NCBI RefSeq assembly: GCF_019139815.1
Contig: NZ_CP077079.1
Span: 6,021,001-6,085,000 of the forward strand
DNA: 64,000 nt
Direction of reading: 5' to 3'
From: Pseudomonas asgharzadehiana
GTDB taxonomy: Bacteria > Pseudomonadota > Gammaproteobacteria > Pseudomonadales > Pseudomonadaceae
Shown: piece after piece, positions 9,096 through 16,411 of the stretch
Position numbering within the stretch: the stretch's first letter is position 1
Layout of the letters: each line of letters opens with the position of its first letter
The notes under the pieces: generated by a model
What the model saw: only the letters and a program-made list of their open reading frames with translations
The model's database searches: none
Told to the model about the DNA's origin: nothing
Made by a program: the position numbers and the translations under genes

Positions 9096-9234
9096 GGTGA
9101 GCTAGGCGCCAGACGGCGCAATGTCTAGAATGGAGCGCTGTATCCTAGCACCGGCAGACGTACCAAGACTATCGAGGGCGTCAGATCGTTTATCCTGCAG
9201 TTGCCATTCATCAGACAAAATCCAGTGGAACCCA

Positions 9235-9444
9235 ATGGAAGACACCGACCTGCAAGCGCTGATGGCCAGACTCGAATTGCTAATTACTCGGGTCGAGCAA
9301 CTTAAGAGTCAAAACGGACTCCTATTAGCTCAGGAAAAGACCTGGCGCGAGGAACGCGCTCACCTCATTGAAAAAAACGAAATCGCTCGGCGTAAGGTCG
9401 AATCGATGATTTCGCGCCTGAAGGCCCTGGAGCAAGACTCATGA
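9235..9444 (+). CDS. TIGR02449 small coiled-coil protein (ZapB-like)
   Basis: A 69-residue protein beginning MEDTDLQALMARLELLITRV. Nearly the whole chain is a predicted coiled coil with regular leucine and isoleucine spacing. An upstream in-frame start at 9121 exists, but the ATG at 9235 begins the conserved sequence. It overlaps zapA by 4 bp (ATGA at 9441), so the two are coupled. By size, coiled coil and partnership with ZapA it probably assists Z-ring assembly; that role is inferred. Confidence 0.88.
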   Translation: MEDTDLQALMARLELLITRVEQLKSQNGLLLAQEKTWREERAHLIEKNEIARRKVESMISRLKALEQDS

Positions 9445-9758
9445 GTTCAAGCAATAGCGTCACCGTGCAGATTCTCGACAAAGAATATTCGATCATCTGC
9501 CCCCAGGAAGAGCGTAACAACCTGGTGAGCGCCGCCCGCTACCTGGATGGCAAGATGCGTGAGATCCGCAGCAGCGGCAAAGTGATCGGCGCCGACCGTA
9601 TTGCCGTGATGGCCGCGCTGAACATTACCCACGACCTGCTGCATAAGCAGGAACGCCCGGATGTACAGGCCAACGGTTCGACCCGCGAGCAAGTGCGTGA
9701 CCTGCTTGAACGCGTGGATCTGGTGCTGTCCAGCGATTCGGACGCACCCAAGGGCTGA
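9441..9758 (+). CDS. zapA: Cell division protein ZapA
   Basis: A 105-residue cytoplasmic protein that binds and bundles FtsZ filaments. The N-terminal beta region VTVQILDKEYSIICPQEE is followed by YLDGKMREIRSSGKVIGADRIAVMAALNITHDLL and a C-terminal coiled coil, the standard ZapA layout. It is translationally coupled to the preceding small coiled-coil gene and followed directly by 6S RNA, the conserved gammaproteobacterial arrangement zapA-ssrS-ygfA. Confidence 0.95.
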   Translation: MSSSNSVTVQILDKEYSIICPQEERNNLVSAARYLDGKMREIRSSGKVIGADRIAVMAALNITHDLLHKQERPDVQANGSTREQVRDLLERVDLVLSSDSDAPKG

Positions 9759-9789
9759 TTGCTGCCGGTGTTTAAGGTATACTCGCCCC

Positions 9790-9970
9790 ACTCCCTGGCG
9801 TGTTTGCCAGTCGGCGATGTCCCTGAGCCGATTCGCACTACCCTGGAAGTTGCACGTTGGGCTGGTGTGCATGTCCGCTAGACGGAAAGCCTTAAAGCCT
9901 ACTGCATCTTCCACCTTGAACTTTCGGGTTCAAGGGCTAAGTCGACAGCGGCTCTGTCGGGGAGCCTGAA
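9790..9970 (+). ncRNA. ssrS: 6S RNA
   Basis: The sequence between zapA and the cyclo-ligase gene shows conserved 6S features: TGTTTGCCAG near the 5' end, ATGTCCCTGAGCCGAT, and a closing 3' arm GGCTCTGTCGGGGAGCC. 6S RNA mimics an open promoter and sequesters sigma70-RNA polymerase in stationary phase. A TATACT -10 element lies at 9778-9783, so the 5' end should fall close to 9790; no good -35 was seen. The ends are approximate. The zapA-ssrS-ygfA order supports the call. Confidence 0.9.
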
Positions 9971-9980
9971 TTCCCAAACT

Positions 9981-10010
9981 CAATGCCAGTCTCCGGACTG
10001 GCATTGTTTT
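9981..10010 (+). terminator. Hairpin plus T-run between 6S RNA and the cyclo-ligase gene
   Basis: A perfect stem AATGCCAGTC / GACTGGCATT (9982-9991 with 9996-10005), closed by one more C-G pair, with loop TCCG and followed by TTTT at 10007-10010. It has the form of an intrinsic terminator and abuts the first in-frame ATG (10011) of the next gene. It may set the ratio of 6S RNA to the ygfA message. Confidence 0.8.
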
Positions 10011-10025
10011 ATGAGCCCAAACCCC

Positions 10026-10655
10026 ATGACCGAACCTGCGCCGCTTTCACGTCCGCACCTTCGACGCATGTTGCGCAAGGCCCGCCGCGCCCTCACGCCG
10101 AGCGAGCAGCGCAAGGCCGCCCATGGCCTGTATCGGCAACTGGCACAGCACCCGCTGTTTCGCCGGGCCAAGCATATTTCCCTGTATCTGCCGACGGACG
10201 GTGAAATCGATCCGCGCCTGTTGCTGGGTGCCGCCCAGCGCCGAGGCAAGGCTACCTATCTGCCGGTACTGAGCGCCTGGCCGCGAACCAAGATGGTGTT
10301 CCAGCGCGTGCGGCCTGGGGAAAAGCTGCTGCCCAATCGCTTTCGCATTCTGGAACCACGGGGCAATGCCAAATGCCAACGCCAGGTATGGGCGCTCGAC
10401 TTGGTATTGCTGCCATTGGTGGGGTTCGATGAAAGCGGTGGGCGCCTGGGCATGGGCGGCGGTTTCTATGACCGCAGCCTGGCCTACCTGGCGCGCCGTC
10501 AACGCTGGCGCAAGCCGACGCTATTGGGCCTGGCCCATGAATGTCAGAAGGTCAATCGATTGGCACAGGCCAGTTGGGATGTGCCGCTGGCGGGCACCGT
10601 CACCGATAAGCGGTGGTATGTGGCACAAACGCCGCTGGAAGCAGCGGCGTCTTGA
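10026..10655 (+). CDS. 5-formyltetrahydrofolate cyclo-ligase
   Basis: A protein of about 209 residues (214 if the ATG at 10011 is used) that converts 5-formyl-THF to 5,10-methenyl-THF with ATP. The family signature is visible in the C-terminal half: LPLVGFDESGGRLGMGGGFYDRSL, followed by LGLAHECQ. The start at 10026 (MTEPAPLSRPHLRR) is preferred because 10011 directly abuts the terminator hairpin; neither has a clear ribosome-binding site. Translation may depend on the 6S-cyclo-ligase read-through transcript, as in other gammaproteobacteria. Confidence 0.88.
   Translation: MTEPAPLSRPHLRRMLRKARRALTPSEQRKAAHGLYRQLAQHPLFRRAKHISLYLPTDGEIDPRLLLGAAQRRGKATYLPVLSAWPRTKMVFQRVRPGEKLLPNRFRILEPRGNAKCQRQVWALDLVLLPLVGFDESGGRLGMGGGFYDRSLAYLARRQRWRKPTLLGLAHECQKVNRLAQASWDVPLAGTVTDKRWYVAQTPLEAAAS
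10629..10650. other. Strong hairpin in the last codons of the cyclo-ligase gene
   Basis: ACGCCGCTG at 10629-10637 pairs perfectly with CAGCGGCGT at 10642-10650 around a GAAG loop. It falls within the final codons, between two convergent genes whose stops are 8 bp apart. There is no T-run, but the stable GNRA-like hairpin could protect both 3' ends or aid termination. Confidence 0.5.
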
Positions 10656-10662
10656 GTAAGGG

Positions 10663-10812
10663 TTAACGCTTGAACGGTTGCGACTGCTGTTGAGTCAGCT
10701 CCACCGGTGCATCGGTCTTGTTCGACCACAAGCTTTGCGCATACCCGGTGGTCACGACGCCCAGACCAAACAAAATCACCAAAATCCATAGTAAATCCGG
10801 TTTACGTTGCAT
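10663..10812 (-). CDS. Small single-pass membrane protein (49 aa)
   Basis: A short gene encoding MQRKPDLLWILVILFGLGVV followed by TTGYAQSLWSNKTDAPVELT and QQQSQPFKR. It has a positively charged N-terminus, one hydrophobic segment at about residues 7-24, and a short polar tail with a proline and glutamines. A GGGGGG ribosome-binding site lies 7 bases upstream of the ATG. It is convergent with the cyclo-ligase gene, with 7 bp between the stops. The layout fits a membrane-anchored peptide with a short periplasmic tail. The function is unknown. Confidence 0.75.
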   Translation of the reverse strand: MQRKPDLLWILVILFGLGVVTTGYAQSLWSNKTDAPVELTQQQSQPFKR

Positions 10813-11007
10813 CGATTGCCCCCCTTCAGGCACCTCGTACACGATGACAACAACGTTCCAAAGTAGTCCGTTGCAGCTGCGTCAAGCTTAAAATCCCGGC
10901 ATTCTGCGATAACGTGAACCAACACGCAAACCTTGACGCCAACCGACTGTCGGTTTGTCATCAAATTGCCAGACAACTTGCCCACTGCCTTTTTCAGGAG
11001 CCCAAAA

Positions 11008-11457
11008 ATGGCCTACTGGCTGATGAAATCCGAGCCCGAGGAACTCTCTATCAACGGCTTGGAAACCCTCGGCGAAGCCCGCTGGGATGGGGTGCGCAAT
11101 TACCAGGCGCGCAACTTTCTACGGGCCATGGCCGTGGGTGACGAGTTCTTCTTCTACCATTCCAGCTGCCCTGAGCCGGGTATTGCCGGCATCGGCAAAA
11201 TCGTCAAGGCAGCCTACCCGGACCCAACCGCGCTGGAGCCGGACAGCCATTATTTCGACGCCAAGGCCACCGCGCAGAAAAACCCCTGGAGCGCGATCAC
11301 CGTCGCGCATGTCCAGACGTTTCCCCGAGTGCTGGGCCTGGGTTACCTGAAACAGCAAACCGCCCTCGCCGAGTTGCCCCTGGTGCAAAAAGGCAGCCGG
11401 CTGTCGGTGATGGCCGTGACGCCCGAGCAATGGGCCGCCGTGATCAACCTGCTTTAG
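11008..11457 (+). CDS. EVE domain-containing protein
   Basis: A 149-residue protein beginning MAYWLMKSEPEELSINGLE with the EVE/PUA-like core: WDGVRNYQARNFLRAMAVGDEFFFYHS and GIAGIGKIVKAAYPDPTA. EVE domains bind modified bases in RNA or DNA; the target of this solo protein is not known. A longer open frame begins at 10933, but the conserved start at 11008 has a CAGGAG ribosome-binding site 6 bases upstream. It stands alone between the small membrane protein and the exporter operon. Confidence 0.9.
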   Translation: MAYWLMKSEPEELSINGLETLGEARWDGVRNYQARNFLRAMAVGDEFFFYHSSCPEPGIAGIGKIVKAAYPDPTALEPDSHYFDAKATAQKNPWSAITVAHVQTFPRVLGLGYLKQQTALAELPLVQKGSRLSVMAVTPEQWAAVINLL

Positions 11458-11526
11458 CTGACCGGCATCAAGCCCTGCTCGGGGCAAACCGCTCAAACTA
11501 GGACGCTAATGCCGCAGGAAGCCGCC

Positions 11527-12492
11527 ATGTCGACGAACCATCACACCTCCCGCGTTTTCGCCATCGCCTTGATCGCCCTGTTGCTGGGCGCCGGCGGCTT
11601 TGGTTATTGGCGTTCCATCCAGGACCGCCTGCCCCCTGGCCTGAGCATGGGCAATGGCCGTCTGGAATCGACCGAAGTGCAGATCGCCGCCAAGATCCCC
11701 GGGCGTCTGGCCGACGTGCGGGTGGATGAAGGCGACAAGGTACTCAAGGGCCAACTGCTTGCGCGCATGGACACCCGCACCCTGGAGGCCCAACGCGCCC
11801 AGGCCGAAGCCGAAGTGCTGCGCGCCAAGGAAAACTTCTCCGCCGCCCAAGCCAATGTGCAACTGCGCCAAAGCGAACAACTGCTGGCCAGCCAGGAACT
11901 CAAGCGCACCCAAGAGCTGTACAAGCGCGGCTTCGCCAGCAGCCAATTGATCGACCAGCAGCAAGCGCGCCAAAACACCGGCAACGCCGCCGTGATTGCT
12001 GCCCAAGCCCAGGTCAATTCGGTCAAGGCCGCCATCGGTGCCGCCCAGGCCCAGGTCGCCCAGCTCACCAGTGAAATCGACGACAGCAGCCTGCGCGCGC
12101 CCATCGACGGCGTTATCCAGCTGCGCCTGGCCGAACCCGGCGAAGTGCTCGGCGCGGGTGGACGCGTGTTGCTGCTCATCGACCCAAATGATCAGTACAT
12201 GAACCTTTACCTGCCCGCCTCCGTCACGGGCCGCCTGACCGTCGGCAGTGACGCGCGGATTCTGCTCGATGCCCTGCCCGACCAGCCGCTGCCGGCGAAA
12301 ATCAGTTTTGTCGCCGCCAAATCGCAATTCACCCCCAAGGAAGTGGAAACCCGCGATGAACGCCAAAAACTGGTATTTCGCGTCAAACTGCGCCTGACCC
12401 AACCCAGCGCCGTACCCCAGGCCAAGCCCGGCATGCCGGGTGCCGGCTACGTGCGCACCGCCGACATCGATTGGCCGGCCAACCTGCAATGA
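11527..12492 (+). CDS. HlyD-family membrane fusion protein (YhiI type)
   Basis: A protein of about 321 residues with an N-terminal membrane anchor (FAIALIALLLGAGGFGYW) and a periplasmic body: a biotinyl-lipoyl-like half (VQIAAKIPGRLADVRVDEGD), a long alpha-hairpin rich in alanine and glutamine (about 75-175), and the second lipoyl half SSLRAPIDGVIQLRLAEPGEV. It should link the inner-membrane ABC transporter encoded downstream to an outer-membrane channel. An alternative ATG at 11509 adds six residues; 11527 is preferred for its AGGAAG site. Its stop overlaps the next start by ATGA. Confidence 0.9.
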   Translation: MSTNHHTSRVFAIALIALLLGAGGFGYWRSIQDRLPPGLSMGNGRLESTEVQIAAKIPGRLADVRVDEGDKVLKGQLLARMDTRTLEAQRAQAEAEVLRAKENFSAAQANVQLRQSEQLLASQELKRTQELYKRGFASSQLIDQQQARQNTGNAAVIAAQAQVNSVKAAIGAAQAQVAQLTSEIDDSSLRAPIDGVIQLRLAEPGEVLGAGGRVLLLIDPNDQYMNLYLPASVTGRLTVGSDARILLDALPDQPLPAKISFVAAKSQFTPKEVETRDERQKLVFRVKLRLTQPSAVPQAKPGMPGAGYVRTADIDWPANLQ

Positions 12493-15212
12493 CCGGCCTG
12501 GCGCTGCACGCCACGGGCATCCAGCACCGTTACGGCCAACAACAGGCGCTGCTCGACATCGCGTTCAGCCTGCCCGCCGGCACACGCTGCGGGCTGATCG
12601 GCCCGGACGGGGCGGGCAAATCAACCCTGCTGGGGCTGATCGCCGGGGTCAAAAAGCTTCAGACAGGGCAACTGGAGGTGCTCGGCGGCGCCATTGACGA
12701 CCGACGACACCGCAACAACCTTTACCCGCGCATTGCTTTTATGCCTCAGGGCCTGGGCGGCAATCTATATCCCGAATTGTCGATCAGCGAGAACATCCGC
12801 TTCTTCGCCACCCTGTTCGGCTTGTCTACAGCCGACTGCAACCAGCGCATGCACAACCTGCTGCTGGCCACCGACCTGGCGCGCTTTGCCGAGCGCCCGG
12901 CGGGCAAACTCTCGGGCGGCATGAAGCAAAAACTCGGCCTGTGCTGCGCGCTGATCCACGACCCGGACTTGCTGATCCTCGACGAACCCACCACCGGCGT
13001 CGACCCGCTGTCGCGTCGTCGCTTCTGGGAGTTGGTCGACACCGTACGCAGTGGGCGCCCGCAACTGACACTGCTGGTGGCCACGGCCTACATGGAGGAA
13101 GCCGAGCAGTTCGAACATTGCCTGATGCTCGACCGCGGCAAACTGATCGCCGACGGCCTCAGCCACGAACTGGCGGCAGTGACGCCCAGCGGCAAACTGG
13201 ACGAAGCCTTCACCCACTTTCAGGGCGACAGCGCGCATGGCAACCAGCCATTGGTGATACCGCCGCGCGTAGGCGCCAGCAGCGATATCGCTATCCAAGC
13301 GCATGACTTGACGCTGCGTTTCGGTGATTTTACGGCGGTGAACAAGGTCAGCTTTGCCATCGGCCGGGGTGAGATTTTCGGTTTCCTCGGTTCCAACGGC
13401 TGCGGCAAGACCACCACCATGAAAGTCCTCACCGGGCTGATGCCCGCCACCGAAGGCCGTGCGACGCTGCTGGGCAACCCAGTGAACGCCAAGGACCTGG
13501 CCACCCGTAAACGCGTGGGCTTCATGTCACAGAGTTTCTCGCTGTATGGCGAACTCAGCGTGCGCCAGAACCTGATATTGCACGCGCAACTGTTCGACCT
13601 GCCCAAGGCCGACAGCGGCCCGCGCATTGATGAATTGATCCAGCGTTTTGACCTTGGCGCGGTGGCCGAGCAACCCTCCAGCGAATTGCCCCTGGGCTTG
13701 CGCCAACGCCTGTCCCTGGCGGTCGCCGTGCTGCATCGCCCGGAAGTGCTGATCCTTGATGAGCCCACATCGGGTGTCGACCCAGCGGCGCGGGATGATT
13801 TCTGGCGGCTGCTGGTCCAATTGTCGCGCGAGCAAGGGGTGACCATTTTCCTGTCCACCCATTTCATGAACGAAGCCCAGCGCTGCGACCGCATCTCGTT
13901 GATGCATGCGGGCAAGGTACTGGCCTGCGATACCCCTGATGCCTTGCAGCGGCAGTTCCATGGCGACACCTTGGAAGCCGCGTTCGTGACGTGCCTGGAA
14001 CAGGCTCAAGGCGAACCCGGCCCCAAACCCACGGCGCCAGCCGACACCGTCAGCGAAACAGGCCCACCGCCCATCAGCAAACACGGCTTGCGCCTGTCTC
14101 GACTACTGGCTGTGGCCAGCCGCGAAGGCAAAGAGTTGCTGCGCGACAAAGTGCGCATGGCCTTCGCCCTGCTCGGGGCGATGTTCATGATGGTGATCTT
14201 CGGCTACGGCATTTCCCTGGACGTGGAAAACCTCGCCTTCGCCGTCTACGACCAAGACCAGACTCCGCAGAGCCGCGCCTACCTGGAGGCCTTTCGCAGC
14301 TCGCGCTACTTCGCCGAGCAAGCGCCGATCCAAGACGCCAAAGAATTACACCGGCGCCTGCAGCGCTCGGAAATCAAACTGGCCCTGGAGATCCCGCCGG
14401 GGTTTGGCCGCGACCTTTATGCCGGGCGCCAACCCACGGTCGCCGCCTGGCTCGACGGTGGCATGCCGTTTCGCGCAGAAACCAGCCGCAACTATGTAGA
14501 AGCCGTGCATCAGGGCAACCTGCAGCAACTGGCCGAACTGAGCAGCCTGCCGCGCAGCACCCAAACCGGCGCCAAGCTGCAGACCCGCTTTCGCTATAAC
14601 CAGGACGTGGTCAGTGTGAACGCCATCGGCCCCGGCGTGATGGCGCTGATCCTGGCGTTTATCCCGGCGATGCTCACCGCCTTGGGCATCGTGCGCGAGA
14701 AAGAACTGGGCTCGATCACCAACTTTTACGCCACGCCGCTGACGCGCCTGGAATTCCTGCTGGGCAAACAAGCGCCGTACCTGGCCGTGAGCCTGGTCAA
14801 CCTGGCGCTGCTGGTGGCGATGAACCGGTGGCTATTGGGTGTGCCATTCAAGGGCAGCGGCCTGACGCTTGCGTTTGGCGGCCTGCTCTATGTGTTGGCC
14901 ACCACCAGCATGGGCCTGCTGATTTCCGCGTTCACCCGCACGCAGATCGCGGCCATCCTCGGCACCATGATCATCACCAGCCTGCCGACCATCCAGTTTT
15001 CCGGGCTGATCGTGCCGCGCTCCTCGCTGGAGGGCGCGGCCGCGCTGATGGGCACGCTGTTTCCGGCCGGGCACTTCCTGGATATCGCGGTGGGTACCTT
15101 TACCAAGGCCCTGGACCTGCGCCAACTGTGGCCGCAGTGCCTGGCGCTGTTCGGGTTTTTCGTCGGGTTCACCGGGCTGAGCCTGGTCATGCTCAAGAAG
15201 CAGGAGGTGTGA
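12489..15212 (+). CDS. ABC transporter with two ATPase domains fused to a permease (RbbA/YhiH type)
   Basis: A 907-residue protein with two nucleotide-binding domains followed by an ABC-2 permease. Walker A motifs are GPDGAGKST near residue 38 and GSNGCGKTT near 300. The first half has signature LSGGMKQKLGL and Walker B LLILDEPTTGVD; the second has a weaker signature SSELPLGLRQRLSL and Walker B VLILDEPTSGVD. The C-terminal half has one N-terminal membrane segment (MAFALLGAMFMMVIFGYGISL), an external domain and about five further segments. With the HlyD protein and the second permease it forms a tripartite exporter; the substrate cannot be read from sequence. Both ends overlap neighbouring genes. 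Confidence 0.9.
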   Translation: MTGLALHATGIQHRYGQQQALLDIAFSLPAGTRCGLIGPDGAGKSTLLGLIAGVKKLQTGQLEVLGGAIDDRRHRNNLYPRIAFMPQGLGGNLYPELSISENIRFFATLFGLSTADCNQRMHNLLLATDLARFAERPAGKLSGGMKQKLGLCCALIHDPDLLILDEPTTGVDPLSRRRFWELVDTVRSGRPQLTLLVATAYMEEAEQFEHCLMLDRGKLIADGLSHELAAVTPSGKLDEAFTHFQGDSAHGNQPLVIPPRVGASSDIAIQAHDLTLRFGDFTAVNKVSFAIGRGEIFGFLGSNGCGKTTTMKVLTGLMPATEGRATLLGNPVNAKDLATRKRVGFMSQSFSLYGELSVRQNLILHAQLFDLPKADSGPRIDELIQRFDLGAVAEQPSSELPLGLRQRLSLAVAVLHRPEVLILDEPTSGVDPAARDDFWRLLVQLSREQGVTIFLSTHFMNEAQRCDRISLMHAGKVLACDTPDALQRQFHGDTLEAAFVTCLEQAQGEPGPKPTAPADTVSETGPPPISKHGLRLSRLLAVASREGKELLRDKVRMAFALLGAMFMMVIFGYGISLDVENLAFAVYDQDQTPQSRAYLEAFRSSRYFAEQAPIQDAKELHRRLQRSEIKLALEIPPGFGRDLYAGRQPTVAAWLDGGMPFRAETSRNYVEAVHQGNLQQLAELSSLPRSTQTGAKLQTRFRYNQDVVSVNAIGPGVMALILAFIPAMLTALGIVREKELGSITNFYATPLTRLEFLLGKQAPYLAVSLVNLALLVAMNRWLLGVPFKGSGLTLAFGGLLYVLATTSMGLLISAFTRTQIAAILGTMIITSLPTIQFSGLIVPRSSLEGAAALMGTLFPAGHFLDIAVGTFTKALDLRQLWPQCLALFGFFVGFTGLSLVMLKKQEV

Positions 15213-16330
15213 TGCATAAGTTCACGCACATCCTGCGCCTGGGGATCAAGGAACTCACCAGCCTGCGCCACGACAGCGTGCTGCTGCTGTTTCTGTTCTA
15301 CGCCTTCACCGTCGCCATCTACATGCCCGCCGCCGGCTCAGTGATTGGCGTGCACAACGCCAGCGTGGCGTTTGTCGATGAGGATCACAGCGCGCTCTCA
15401 CGACAGATGGCCGAGGCCCTGCAACCGCCGGAATTCCACCCACCGGTGCCCCTGGCCTATGACCAATTGGACAAGGTGATGGACAGTGGCCAGTACACCT
15501 TTGTGGTCAATGTGCCAGCCAACTTCCAGGCCGACCTACTGGCAGGCCGCGAGCCGGGCGTGCAGGTGAACGTGGATGCCACGGCCATGAGCCAGGCCTT
15601 CATGGGCGCCGGCTACATCGGGCGCATCTTCCAGCGCGAGTGGCTTGACTACAGCGGCCAGGCCGACGCCGCCAGGCAGTCCCCGGCACGGCTGACCACC
15701 CGCGCGTTATTCAATACCAACCTGGAAGGCGGCTGGTTCCTGGCGGTGATCCAGATCGTCAACAACATCACCATCCTCGCCATCGTACTCACCGGCACCG
15801 CACTGTTGCGTGAGCGCGAACACGGCACCCTCGATCACCTGCTGGTGCTACCGCTGACCGCGCTGGAAATCATGCTGGCAAAAATCTGGAGCAACATGCT
15901 GGTGGTGGTGCTGTGCACCTGGGTGTCGCTGGAGGTGGTGGTCAAAGGTTTGCTTGGCGTGCCGCTGGCCGGGTCGCTGAGCCTGTTTTTGCTGGTGACC
16001 GCGCTGTATCTGTTTGCCAGCACCGCCTTGGGGATCTTCCTCGCCACCCTCGCCCGCTCGACGCCGCAATTCGGCTTGCTGGCGATCCCGGTGATCATCC
16101 CCATGCTGCTGCTCTCCGGCGGCAGTACGCCGCTGGACAGCATGCCCGAATGGTTGCAGTGGGTGATGCAGGGCTCGCCGTCGACGCATTTTGTGAGCCT
16201 GAGCGCGGCGATTCTGTTCCGGGATGCGGGCGTCAGCGTGGTGTGGCCGGATTTGCTGGCGCTGGCCGCGATTGGCTTGCTGTTTTTTGCCGTGGCACTG
16301 GCCAGGTTCCGCAAAAGCCTGGCGTCCTGA
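15212..16330 (+). CDS. ABC-2 type transporter permease (YhhJ type)
   Basis: A 372-residue inner-membrane protein beginning MHKFTHILRLGIKELTSLRHD. It has one N-terminal membrane segment, a large periplasmic domain (about 45-175) and five C-terminal segments, the ABC-2 layout. The motif LREREHGTLDHLLVLPLTALEIMLAK near residues 208-233 is the conserved cytoplasmic loop. It starts within the stop of the RbbA-type gene (TGATG) and completes a YhiI-RbbA-YhhJ exporter operon. Confidence 0.9.
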   Translation: MHKFTHILRLGIKELTSLRHDSVLLLFLFYAFTVAIYMPAAGSVIGVHNASVAFVDEDHSALSRQMAEALQPPEFHPPVPLAYDQLDKVMDSGQYTFVVNVPANFQADLLAGREPGVQVNVDATAMSQAFMGAGYIGRIFQREWLDYSGQADAARQSPARLTTRALFNTNLEGGWFLAVIQIVNNITILAIVLTGTALLREREHGTLDHLLVLPLTALEIMLAKIWSNMLVVVLCTWVSLEVVVKGLLGVPLAGSLSLFLLVTALYLFASTALGIFLATLARSTPQFGLLAIPVIIPMLLLSGGSTPLDSMPEWLQWVMQGSPSTHFVSLSAAILFRDAGVSVVWPDLLALAAIGLLFFAVALARFRKSLAS

Positions 16331-16411
16331 TCGGGTAACACCTGGTCGCATACCTGTCCGAACGGCTAGTCGTCACCCGGCGCAGGCTTTGGCAGAATCC
16401 GGGGCTCGCTC

